DNA from: JACVRW01 sp963803085
Lineage (GTDB): Bacteria > Actinomycetota > Thermoleophilia > Solirubrobacterales > Thermoleophilaceae
Assembly (NCBI GenBank): GCA_963803085.1
Contig: CAWDLE010000037.1
Location: forward strand, 155,839-219,838
Length of the DNA stretch: 64,000 nucleotides
Direction of reading: 5' to 3'
Shown: positions 57,906 to 64,000 of the stretch, one piece after another
How positions within the stretch are numbered: position 1 is the stretch's first letter
How the letters are laid out: each line of letters opens with the position of its first letter
The notes under the pieces: generated by a model
Told to the model about the DNA's origin: nothing
Seen by the model: the letters and a program-made list of their open reading frames with translations, nothing else
Databases searched by the model: none
Made by a program: the position numbers and the translations under genes

Positions 57906-58805
57906 ATGAAGCTAGCCGTGGAGGTTGCCGAGACACTCGCGGCCGGTGGGCCGGTGGTGGCGCTCGAGAGCACCATCATCACGCACGGCCTGCCGCGCCC
58001 GCGGAACCTCGAGATCGCACGTCAGGCGGAGGCCGCGGTACGGGAGGGCGGCGCGCTTCCGGCCACGATCGCGATGGTCGAGGGCCAGGCGCGGATCGGG
58101 CTCGATGACGAAGCGCTAGCGGCCGTGGCCGAGCGTGAGGACGTGCTGAAGTGCGGCGTTCGTGACCTAGCACCGCTGGCGGCGCGCGGCGGCTGGGGAG
58201 GCACCACGGTCGCGGCCACGGCGCATCTCGCCGCGCGCGCTGGCATCCGCGTGTTCGCCACCGGAGGGCTCGGCGGCGTGCATCGTGGCGCCCGCGAGAG
58301 CTGGGACGAATCGGCGGACCTCACGACGCTGGCCTCGACGGGGATCGTGGTGGTCTGCGCCGGTGTCAAGTCGATCCTCGACGTGGGCGCCACGCTCGAG
58401 CGCCTCGAGACCCTGAACGTGACCGTGCTCGGCTACGGCAGCGACCGCTTCCCCGGCTTCTATCTCACCGACTCGGGCCATCCGGTGGCGTGGCGCGTCG
58501 ACTCCCCGGCGGAGGTCGCGGCGGTGGCGACCGCGAGGACGGAGCTCGGCACCGATGACCGCGCCGTGGTGGTGGGGAACCCGCTGCCGCCGGACGAGCA
58601 GCTCGACCCCGCGGTCCACGACCGGGTTCTGGCGGAGGGCTTCGCAGCAGCAGAGCGCGCAGGGATCTCGGGCAAGGACGTGACGCCCTTCCTGCTCGAC
58701 TTCCTCTCGCGCGAGACGGGTGGCCAGAGCCTCGAGGCGAACGTGCGGCTCGTGATCCGCAACGCCGGCCTGGCCGCGCGGATTGCAGTAGAGCTCGCGG
58801 CGTGA
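57906..58805 (+). CDS. psuG: pseudouridine-5'-phosphate glycosidase
   Basis: A 299-residue enzyme splitting pseudouridine 5'-phosphate into uracil and ribose 5-phosphate. Conserved blocks are VALESTIITHGLPRPRN, ALPATIAMVEGQARIGL, GGWGGTTVAATAHLAARAGI, VFATGGLGGVHRGA and the C-terminal LDFLSRETGGQSLEANVRLV. Length matches PsuG. It is followed by a PfkB kinase with a 4-bp overlap, the standard psuG-psuK pair. Confidence 0.95.
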   Translation: MKLAVEVAETLAAGGPVVALESTIITHGLPRPRNLEIARQAEAAVREGGALPATIAMVEGQARIGLDDEALAAVAEREDVLKCGVRDLAPLAARGGWGGTTVAATAHLAARAGIRVFATGGLGGVHRGARESWDESADLTTLASTGIVVVCAGVKSILDVGATLERLETLNVTVLGYGSDRFPGFYLTDSGHPVAWRVDSPAEVAAVATARTELGTDDRAVVVGNPLPPDEQLDPAVHDRVLAEGFAAAERAGISGKDVTPFLLDFLSRETGGQSLEANVRLVIRNAGLAARIAVELAA

Positions 58806-59671
58806 GCCGCCCGCTCGTTCTCGGGGACGTCATGCTCGACGTGGTGGCGCGCCTATCCGGACCGCTCGCGCCGGGCAGCGACGCGCACGCCGTGATCCGC
58901 TTCCACGGCGGGGGCTCCGCCGCCAACACCGCGGCATGGCTGGCGGAGGCGGGCGCGGAGCCGGTGTTGGTGGGCCGGGTTGGCGACGACGAGCGGGGGA
59001 TCACCGTGCGAGACGAACTGCGCGCCGACGGGGTCGAGACCGTCCTTACCGTCGATCCAGAACTGCCGACCGGGACCTGCATCGTGCTCGTTGGCCCCGA
59101 CGGCGAGCGCACGATGGCTCCCGATGCGGGGGCGAACGACGCGCTGTCCGAGTCCGACCTAACCGACGAACTGCTGGCCTCCGTCGGCCATCTGCACGTG
59201 GCCGGCTACGCGCTGCTGCGATCCGGATCGCGGCACGCGGCGCGCGCGGCGATCTCGCGGGCGCTCGAGAGCGGTATCAGCGTGTCGGTGGATCCCTCCT
59301 CCGCCGCACTGCTGTCGCCCGAGTTCCTCGATCACGCCCACGGCGCCGGACTGCTGCTGCCGAACGCCGAGGAGGCGCGGATGCTCAGCGGCGAGGACGA
59401 CCCGGAGCAGGCCGCGCGAGCGCTGGCGGCGCGTTTCGACGAGGTGGTGGTCACGCTCGGTGCGGATGGGGCGCTCTGGACCGACGGTCGCGAGACCGTG
59501 CGCTGCGACGCGGTCCCGGTGGAGGCCGTGGTGGACAGCACGGGAGCCGGAGACGCCTTTGCCGCCGGGCTGCTGGCCGCGCGGATGGACGGGGCCGGGC
59601 CGGACGAGGCGCTGGCGGCGGGCGCGCGGCTGGCGGCGCGGGCGGTGGCGCAGCCTGGTGGTCGGCCCTAG
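58802..59671 (+). CDS. psuK: PfkB-family kinase, probable pseudouridine kinase
   Basis: A 289-residue ribokinase-like kinase. It has FHGGGSAANTAAWLAEAGAE (substrate loop), GPDGERTMAPDAGAN, VDPSSAALLSPEF and the catalytic VDSTGAGDAFAAGLLAARMD with the general-base Asp. Context with psuG identifies the likely substrate as pseudouridine, phosphorylated before cleavage; ribokinase or adenosine kinase activity cannot be excluded from sequence alone. GTG start overlaps psuG by 4 bp. Confidence 0.85.
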   Translation: MSRPLVLGDVMLDVVARLSGPLAPGSDAHAVIRFHGGGSAANTAAWLAEAGAEPVLVGRVGDDERGITVRDELRADGVETVLTVDPELPTGTCIVLVGPDGERTMAPDAGANDALSESDLTDELLASVGHLHVAGYALLRSGSRHAARAAISRALESGISVSVDPSSAALLSPEFLDHAHGAGLLLPNAEEARMLSGEDDPEQAARALAARFDEVVVTLGADGALWTDGRETVRCDAVPVEAVVDSTGAGDAFAAGLLAARMDGAGPDEALAAGARLAARAVAQPGGRP

Positions 59672-59690
59672 CGGCGGCGGCAGCGCCGCC

Positions 59691-59790
59691 GTTTACAGCA
59701 GCGGTGAAGGGGTTGGTTCATCGCGACCGTCCTGTCCTACGTACCTGGTATGGGTACCCAGGCAGTACGGTCGACTCCCTCAGTGCTGCT
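59691..59790 (+). ncRNA. candidate SigB/SigF-dependent small RNA, copy 2 (with its promoter)
   Basis: GTTT (59691-59694), 15-bp spacer, GGGTTG (59710-59715), then at the expected start a hairpin: CGACCGTCCTG (59724-59734) with CAGTACGGTCG (59763-59773), 11 bp with one mismatch, enclosing GTACC/GGTAC. A CU-rich tail ACTCCCTCAGTGC follows. Promoter, hairpin arms and tail match copy 1 at 41202-41300, while the inner stem differs in sequence but still pairs. The RNA would run antisense into the end of the DsbA-like gene. Confidence 0.55.
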
Positions 59791-60706
59791 GTTGGCCCGA
59801 GCCCGCCGCAACCCTGACGGCATCCCGGGCCGCTTCGGTGGCCAGCCACACGGCATCCGTGCCAGCCGGCTCGCGCACCACGGCGCCGGCTGCCGCAAGC
59901 TCGGCGAGTTCGGCGGTGGTGGTCTCGAAGTCGGCGTCCACGAGGTCGCTCGGGCGCATCACGCTCGCGAGCTCGGCCGTGGTCAGGCCCTCCGGGAATG
60001 TGGACAACGCCTCGAGGGCGGTCGCCGGTGCGTGGCGGCGCTTCAGGGTCACGTCGAGGTTTGCGAGGGCCGTGTCGTAGGCCTCGAAGGGCTGGAAGCC
60101 GCCGACCTCGAGCCGGCGGCCGTCCGCGGCTTCGAAGATCACCGACGGCGCGGTGTAGCGGACGGGGCCGTCGCTCGTGGAGAAGCGGTCCTGTGCGTGC
60201 GTCGGCGATCCCTCCGCGGAGCGAGCGTGCGCCCGGTCCGCCTCGTAGGCCGCCACGACCTCGGGGTCGTCGATGCGGCCGACCACGGCGTCCGCGTCGA
60301 GGCCGGGCACCTTCGACAGTGCGGCACGGATGCTCTCGTCGTCGTCCAGCAGCCCGGCGGTGGTGAAGTGCATCAGCTGGAGCGCGCGCAGCGCCGCCTC
60401 GGCGAGCGCCGGGTCGACCTCGCGCGCCGCCACGATCGCCCGGCAGGCCCGTGCGGTGGCCGACATGCGCGGCTTCAGCTCGAAGCTGTAGGGCATCCCG
60501 AAGCGTGCGCTGAAGCGATGCTGCGTATCGAGCAGCCGCTCGGGTGTGTAGCCGCGCGCCTCGTACGCCTCGGCGGACTCACTCAGCCCGATCAGAACGA
60601 GCTGCCACTCGATCTGGTCGCCGAAGCGCCATTGGAGCCTGGCGTGAGCGGGCCGAGCGGAATAGGCCCAGGGGCACGCCGGATCTGTGAAGTGGATGGC
60701 CTTGAT
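59780..60706 (-). CDS. DsbA-family (FrnE-like) thioredoxin-fold protein with apparent ATC start
   Basis: A DsbA-type protein of about 308 residues. From position 60706 the frame reads IKAIHFTDPACPWAYSARPA, where relatives start MKAIHFTDP; CPWAY is the active-site motif of the FrnE/2-hydroxychromene-2-carboxylate isomerase group. A helical insert and a C-terminal region of about 120 residues follow. No ATG, GTG or TTG is in frame between the upstream gene's stop and 60496, and a start at 60496 would remove the active site. So the gene either uses ATC, or has lost its start codon by one base change. Confidence 0.7.
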   Translation of the reverse strand: MKAIHFTDPACPWAYSARPAHARLQWRFGDQIEWQLVLIGLSESAEAYEARGYTPERLLDTQHRFSARFGMPYSFELKPRMSATARACRAIVAAREVDPALAEAALRALQLMHFTTAGLLDDDESIRAALSKVPGLDADAVVGRIDDPEVVAAYEADRAHARSAEGSPTHAQDRFSTSDGPVRYTAPSVIFEAADGRRLEVGGFQPFEAYDTALANLDVTLKRRHAPATALEALSTFPEGLTTAELASVMRPSDLVDADFETTTAELAELAAAGAVVREPAGTDAVWLATEAARDAVRVAAGSGQQQH

Positions 60707-60747
60707 TGCGGAGACAACAACGAGGATACGCTGCGACGCCCGCGGGC

Positions 60748-61914
60748 TCAGGCCAGCGCCGACTCGCGGCGCCGGCGCGTGACGGCGCGGCCCGCGAGCC
60801 AGCCCACCAGCGCGATCAGTCCGAGCGGGACGCCGACGGCGAGCACGCGGACGATCACCCCGGCCACGCCGACGAAGAGGTCGCCGGCATCGCCGAGAGC
60901 GTCGTCGAAGGAGCCGCCCGCGCCGCCGCCCTGGTCGCCGTCCTTCGGCAGCAGGCTCACGGTGACCACCGCGTAGTCCGTCCGCAGGCGCAGGCCGCGC
61001 AGCTGTGCGCGCAAGCCATTGATCTCGCCGGCCACCAGGTCGAGGCGCCGGCGGATCGCCTCCGCCTCCTCGTCGGTCGCGGCGAGCTCGAGCCGGCGCA
61101 GCAGGCTGCGGCGCTCGGCACGGGCGGACTCCAGGCGATCCCTGGCGGTCACGTGCTCGCGGGTCACGTCGCGCCCGCTCTGGGACTGCGTGCGCACGTC
61201 GGCGAGCGAGGCCAGGTCGCGGAGTGCGGGCCGAAGCCGCGCCGCGGGGATGCGCAGCTCGAAGTCGCCGCCCGCCGAGTCCCCGCCGGTCGACACGGAC
61301 GAGCTCAGCACGAACCCGCCATGCCGGTTCGTGACCGTGGTTACCTGCTCTGCCACGCGGGCCATCTGGTCGACCGGCATCTCAAGCTCGAGCCCGACCG
61401 AGCGCTCGATCTTGCGGTTGCGCTGACCCGGGGCGAAGCCGCCGTCGGGCGGAAGGGGCACGGCTGGCCCACTGCTGGAGGCAGCCTGATCGGCGGCCCG
61501 CTGGAACTCCTTACTCTGCGGCGGCGCGGGCTCTGGCGCGACGATCGCCGGGGCGGCCGAGCTGGCGTTGTCGTCTCCTCCGCCTCCGCTTCCGCTCGAT
61601 GCGCCCCCGCCGTCGAGGCCGGGGTCTCCAGACCCACCGGCGAAGATCACGATCAAGACGATCGGCACGGCGATGAGCCCGGTCGCGAAAGCGGGGGTGA
61701 GCGCGCGCCGCCAGAGCGGCTGCCGCAGGGTCGCCGGCTTCGGGAAGCCGCTTCGAACCCGGCGCCCAAGCTCGTGCCGGAACTCGGGATCCGGCTCGGG
61801 GGCGTCGGCCCGGAGCGCAAGCGCCAGCTCCTGGAGCTCGCGCGTGAGCGGATCGCCGTGATCGGCCGCACCGGTCTCGAGGGCATCGTCGATGGCGGTG
61901 AGCTGGTCAGTCAT
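60748..61914 (-). CDS. DUF4349 membrane protein with anti-sigma-like N-terminus
   Basis: A 388-residue protein. An acidic cytoplasmic N-terminus (about 1-70; LTRELQELALALRADAP) precedes one membrane span (FATGLIAVPIVLIVIFAG), a Gly/Ser-rich linker, then a DUF4349 domain (about 160-375) with a coiled coil (SARAERRSLLRRLELAATDE) and a final membrane span near residues 345-370. It starts inside the end of the ECF sigma gene (8-bp overlap), which is the classic place for an anti-sigma factor. That role is inference; no zinc HxxxCxxC motif is present. Confidence 0.75.
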   Translation of the reverse strand: MTDQLTAIDDALETGAADHGDPLTRELQELALALRADAPEPDPEFRHELGRRVRSGFPKPATLRQPLWRRALTPAFATGLIAVPIVLIVIFAGGSGDPGLDGGGASSGSGGGGDDNASSAAPAIVAPEPAPPQSKEFQRAADQAASSSGPAVPLPPDGGFAPGQRNRKIERSVGLELEMPVDQMARVAEQVTTVTNRHGGFVLSSSVSTGGDSAGGDFELRIPAARLRPALRDLASLADVRTQSQSGRDVTREHVTARDRLESARAERRSLLRRLELAATDEEAEAIRRRLDLVAGEINGLRAQLRGLRLRTDYAVVTVSLLPKDGDQGGGAGGSFDDALGDAGDLFVGVAGVIVRVLAVGVPLGLIALVGWLAGRAVTRRRRESALA

Positions 61915-62470
61915 GGCAGGCCTCTCTCAGCTTCGTGATGGTCCGGTGCAGTCGGGTGCCCGCGTTCGACTCGGACATTCCGAGCACTCGCGCGATCTCG
62001 GCGTTCGAGAGGCCGCCCGCGAACTTGAGCGCGATCAGGTCGCGCTCCTGTCCGTCGAGCGACGCGAGCGCCGCGCGTACCGTCTCGCGCCTCAGCGCGA
62101 ACTCGGCCTGGTCCTCGGGCGTCGGTGAGACGGTGTCCTCCGGATCCGCCTCGAGTACCGCACGGCGCTTGCGCTTGCGCAGCTCGTCGAGAGCGGCGTT
62201 GCGTGCGATGCCGAACAGCCAGGCGTCCATCGAGCCGCGCCCTGGCCGGTAGGTGCGCCGCTTGCGGTACGCGCGCTCGAACGCCTGGGAGGTCACATCC
62301 TCCGCGGCAGACCTGTCGCGCAACAGCGATGCGACGTACGCATATACCCGCGGGAAGGTCCGTTCATAGAGCTCCGCAAAGCCCTCGGAACGGGCTGTGG
62401 CCACGATCGGCACGGGTTCCGCCAGAGCCTCGTTCACGTCTGAACTACGCGCGGGGCTCGTATCCATCAC
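61907..62470 (-). CDS. ECF-type RNA polymerase sigma factor
   Basis: A 187-residue ECF sigma factor. Region 2 (FAELYERTFPRVYAYVASLL, DVTSQAFERAYRKRRTY, MDAWLFGIARNAALDELRK) and region 4 (LDGQERDLIALKFAGGLSNA, IARVLGMSESNAGTRLHRTI) are complete. It is most likely coupled to the DUF4349 protein downstream as its membrane partner. The start is GTG 62470 or the adjacent ATG 62467. Two related secreted proteins are encoded divergently, 58 bp away. Confidence 0.88.
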   Translation of the reverse strand: MMDTSPARSSDVNEALAEPVPIVATARSEGFAELYERTFPRVYAYVASLLRDRSAAEDVTSQAFERAYRKRRTYRPGRGSMDAWLFGIARNAALDELRKRKRRAVLEADPEDTVSPTPEDQAEFALRRETVRAALASLDGQERDLIALKFAGGLSNAEIARVLGMSESNAGTRLHRTITKLREACHD

Positions 62471-62527
62471 GAATTTCAGTGTCCCACGCTCAAGTGGGAG
62501 CGCCCTTGGCCCGATTAACGGTGCGTA

Positions 62528-63277
62528 GTGCGAAGACTTGCCGCCCCCACGGTTCTGCTCGTCTGCGCCGCGTCCCTTCTCGCGGCGAGTCCAGCCGATG
62601 CCAAATTGCGCCTCCCCGCAGGCGCCGACGCGCCTCCGAAGCTTCCGGCCGGCGTTGTCGTGGCCGAGCTTCCGCCAATCGATTCGGCAAGCGGACAGCG
62701 TACGAACGGGCCGCTGCTGAGCTCCGCACGCGCGGCCACGAGGCGCGCGGTGATCCAGGAGAGCGAGCGTCCCCTCTGGGCCACCGTGAACATTTGCGAC
62801 ACAACCGGCTCCCCGAATGCCCTCGGCGTGCGCACCAGCGTGCCCGGCAACGGTTCAGACGAGCGCATCTGGGCGCGCTACACCGCACAGTGGTGGAGCA
62901 GCGCAGCCCAGGAGTGGAAGACCGTTGGAGGCAGTGGCGTGACGGACTGGGTTTTCATCGGCGGCGCCGACATGTCGGCTCGCCAGGCGGGATGGACCTT
63001 CCGCTTCGTGCAGCCCGCGAGCGGCACCACCTACGTGATGCGCGGCGTGGTCGAGTTTGAATGGCGTGACCAGGTCGGCTCGGCGCGGAAGTCCCGGAAG
63101 TCCCGGAAGTCCCGGAAGGCACACAGGGCACACAGGGCACACAAGGCGCACAAGGCCCGTGGGGCGCAGCGAGTGGCCGTCGTGCGGCAGCGCACGCTGC
63201 TCACCGAGACGGGCATGCAGGGCGTACAGGGCGGGGATCCCGCCGGTACGTCCAAGGCCATGTGCCTGATCTGGTAG
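62528..63277 (+). CDS. secreted protein with basic KSR/KAH repeat tail, paralogue of next gene
   Basis: A 249-residue exported protein. A signal peptide (AAPTVLLVCAASLLAASPADA) is followed by a unique Pro/Ala region and a beta-rich domain (about 90-180; WATVNICDTT, ARYTAQWWSS, RQAGWTFRFVQPASGT, YVMRGVVEFEW). The tail has simple 9-bp tandem repeats coding RKSRKSRKS and AHRAHRAHKAHKA. The beta-rich domain matches the next gene. I do not recognise a named family. Proximity to an ECF sigma factor suggests it may be a target. Confidence 0.7.
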   Translation: MRRLAAPTVLLVCAASLLAASPADAKLRLPAGADAPPKLPAGVVVAELPPIDSASGQRTNGPLLSSARAATRRAVIQESERPLWATVNICDTTGSPNALGVRTSVPGNGSDERIWARYTAQWWSSAAQEWKTVGGSGVTDWVFIGGADMSARQAGWTFRFVQPASGTTYVMRGVVEFEWRDQVGSARKSRKSRKSRKAHRAHRAHKAHKARGAQRVAVVRQRTLLTETGMQGVQGGDPAGTSKAMCLIW

Positions 63278-63310
63278 GGGGTCTAGCTCGCCGACAGCCA
63301 GGCTTCCCGC

Positions 63311-63316
63311 TAGGCT
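63311..63316 (+). promoter_or_regulatory. -10 box of leaderless transcript for the second secreted paralogue
   Basis: TAGGCT ends 7 bp before the ATG at 63324, with no ribosome site between. Confidence 0.4.
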
Positions 63317-63323
63317 GATCGCA

Positions 63324-63746
63324 ATGCCCCGAAAGTCGAGTTTCGTGGCGCTGGGCGCAGCGCTTCTCGCCGTGAGCGCCGGTCCTGCCCATGCGGCAGG
63401 TCCGGACCAGCTGACCTCGTCGTGGGCAAACGTGAATATCTGCAACTCCGGGCAGCTCGGCGCCCGTGCGCAGCTCGCCGGCGATGGATCGAAGGACATG
63501 ATGCGCGTCCGCTTCACCGCCCAGTGGTTGAGCCCCGACGGCTGGGTGCCGCTGGTCGGTCAGGCAACCTCGCCGTGGCAGGACGCCGGCTCGGCGGAGT
63601 TCACCTGGGCGCAGGCCGGCTGGACATTCAACCTCGCCGTTCCCCCCACAGGCGTGAGCTACCAGCTCCGCGCGGTGGCCGAGATGGACCTCGGCTCGGG
63701 TCGCAGCTCCACCCAGACCACCGGCGCCTGCGTCGTCGGCGGCTAG
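63324..63746 (+). CDS. secreted protein, compact paralogue of the preceding gene
   Basis: A 140-residue exported protein with a signal peptide (SFVALGAALLAVSAGPAHA) and one domain that matches the preceding gene: WANVNICNSG against WATVNICDTT, RFTAQWLSPDGWVPLVGQ against RYTAQWWSSAAQEWKTVG, AQAGWTFNLAVPPTGVSYQL against RQAGWTFRFVQPASGTTYVM. It lacks the N-terminal extension and the basic tail. The pair arose by duplication. Two cysteines (NICN, GACV) could form a disulfide. Convergent with the truncated GDPD gene by a 4-bp overlap. Confidence 0.7.
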   Translation: MPRKSSFVALGAALLAVSAGPAHAAGPDQLTSSWANVNICNSGQLGARAQLAGDGSKDMMRVRFTAQWLSPDGWVPLVGQATSPWQDAGSAEFTWAQAGWTFNLAVPPTGVSYQLRAVAEMDLGSGRSSTQTTGACVVGG

Positions 63747-64000
63747 CCGAACAGGCGCGGATCGTTCGTGATCACGCCGTCCGCACCGAGCGCCTCGAGC
63801 GCACGGATCCGCGGGGCGTCGTCCACAGTCCAGACGTACACCTGCCCGCCGGCCGCATGGACCGCGCGAACGAGCCGCGGGCTCATCAGAATCTGGTGGC
63901 ACATGATCGCCTCGCAGCCGCCCGCCCTGATGCGCCTCGCAGCTTGACGCGGGAGGCGTGCGCGCATCACGAGGGCGATCACGTACACCGGCAGGCGAAT
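63743..64000 (-). CDS. glycerophosphodiester phosphodiesterase, C-terminal part only
   Basis: The frame is open to the window edge, so only about the last 85 residues are seen. GGQVYVWTVDDAPRIRALEA and LGADGVITNDPRLF are the classic C-terminal strands of the GDPD TIM barrel, which hydrolyses glycerophosphodiesters to glycerol-3-phosphate and an alcohol. The catalytic His/Glu N-terminal half lies outside the window. Confidence 0.85.
   Translation of the reverse strand: MRLPVYVIALVMRARLPRQAARRIRAGGCEAIMCHQILMSPRLVRAVHAAGGQVYVWTVDDAPRIRALEALGADGVITNDPRLFG

Noticed and set aside
60496..60496. Start of the DsbA-like gene at the ATG at 60496
   Set aside because: This would delete the CPWAY active site and the first strand, which are intact upstream in the same frame.

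Overview
High-GC bacterial chromosome fragment, probably from an actinobacterium of the Thermoleophilia type (Solirubrobacterales/Gaiellales-like). The placement is inferred, not proven, from: an NHEJ cassette, a SigB/SigF-type sigma factor with a STAS antagonist, a GroES promoter with CIRCE sites, a 7Fe ferredoxin, a DUF2342-type zincin, a DUF6458 membrane protein, many GTG starts, and many genes whose -10 box lies only 6-10 nt before the start codon (leaderless mRNAs). Genes are tightly packed with 1-4 bp stop/start overlaps. No gap exceeds 300 bp. I see no rRNA, tRNA, CRISPR array, transposase or prophage.

Layout. 1-9.7 kb: DUF1385 protein (cut by the window edge), nicotinate phosphoribosyltransferase, FtsH-like protease, cupin, methylmalonyl-CoA epimerase, PAP2 phosphatase, YchF, a GlxA-type regulator with a DJ-1/PfpI partner, and a SpoIID/LytB protein. 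9.8-19.6 kb: a cyclase fused to a degenerate hydrolase, a ThDP decarboxylase/aldehyde dehydrogenase operon that looks like a 2-oxoglutarate-to-succinate bypass, M23 endopeptidase, fumarase, a zinc-ribbon/PAS protein, MerR and MarR regulators, and a CAP protein behind a c-di-AMP riboswitch. 19.8-30.5 kb: IleS, thioredoxin, glycosyltransferase, PolX, trehalose phosphatase, two half-size TauE genes, STAS protein and two sigma factors. 30.5-40.4 kb: amidohydrolase, a 1132-residue PAS/coiled-coil/PAS protein, YhaM-like nuclease, PAC2 protein, and a UvrD/RecB-type helicase-nuclease. 40.4-48.9 kb: inositol-phosphatase family protein, topoisomerase IB, CAP protein, HAD hydrolase, the NHEJ genes (LigD ligase, Ku, LigD polymerase), zincin, and a very basic protein. 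49-64 kb: Mrp, ferredoxin, methyltransferase and SDR, groEL/groES, ASCH, Nudix, Pcm, Crp-type regulator, threonine dehydratase, pseudouridine catabolism (psuG/psuK), DsbA-like protein, DUF4349 protein with an ECF sigma factor, two paralogous secreted proteins, and the end of a GDPD gene.

Most notable signals. (1) Two copies of a roughly 100-bp intergenic element combine a SigB/SigF-like promoter (GTTT-N15-GGGT) with a structured hairpin that starts at the predicted transcription start; this is a candidate small RNA family. (2) Six divergent gene pairs, 18-29 bp apart, each appear to share one near-symmetric -10 box. (3) The cyclase-fused hydrolase has lost its catalytic Ser and His. (4) A DsbA-family gene has ATC where its ATG should be. 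(5) A dispersed palindromic element occurs three times just downstream of stop codons.
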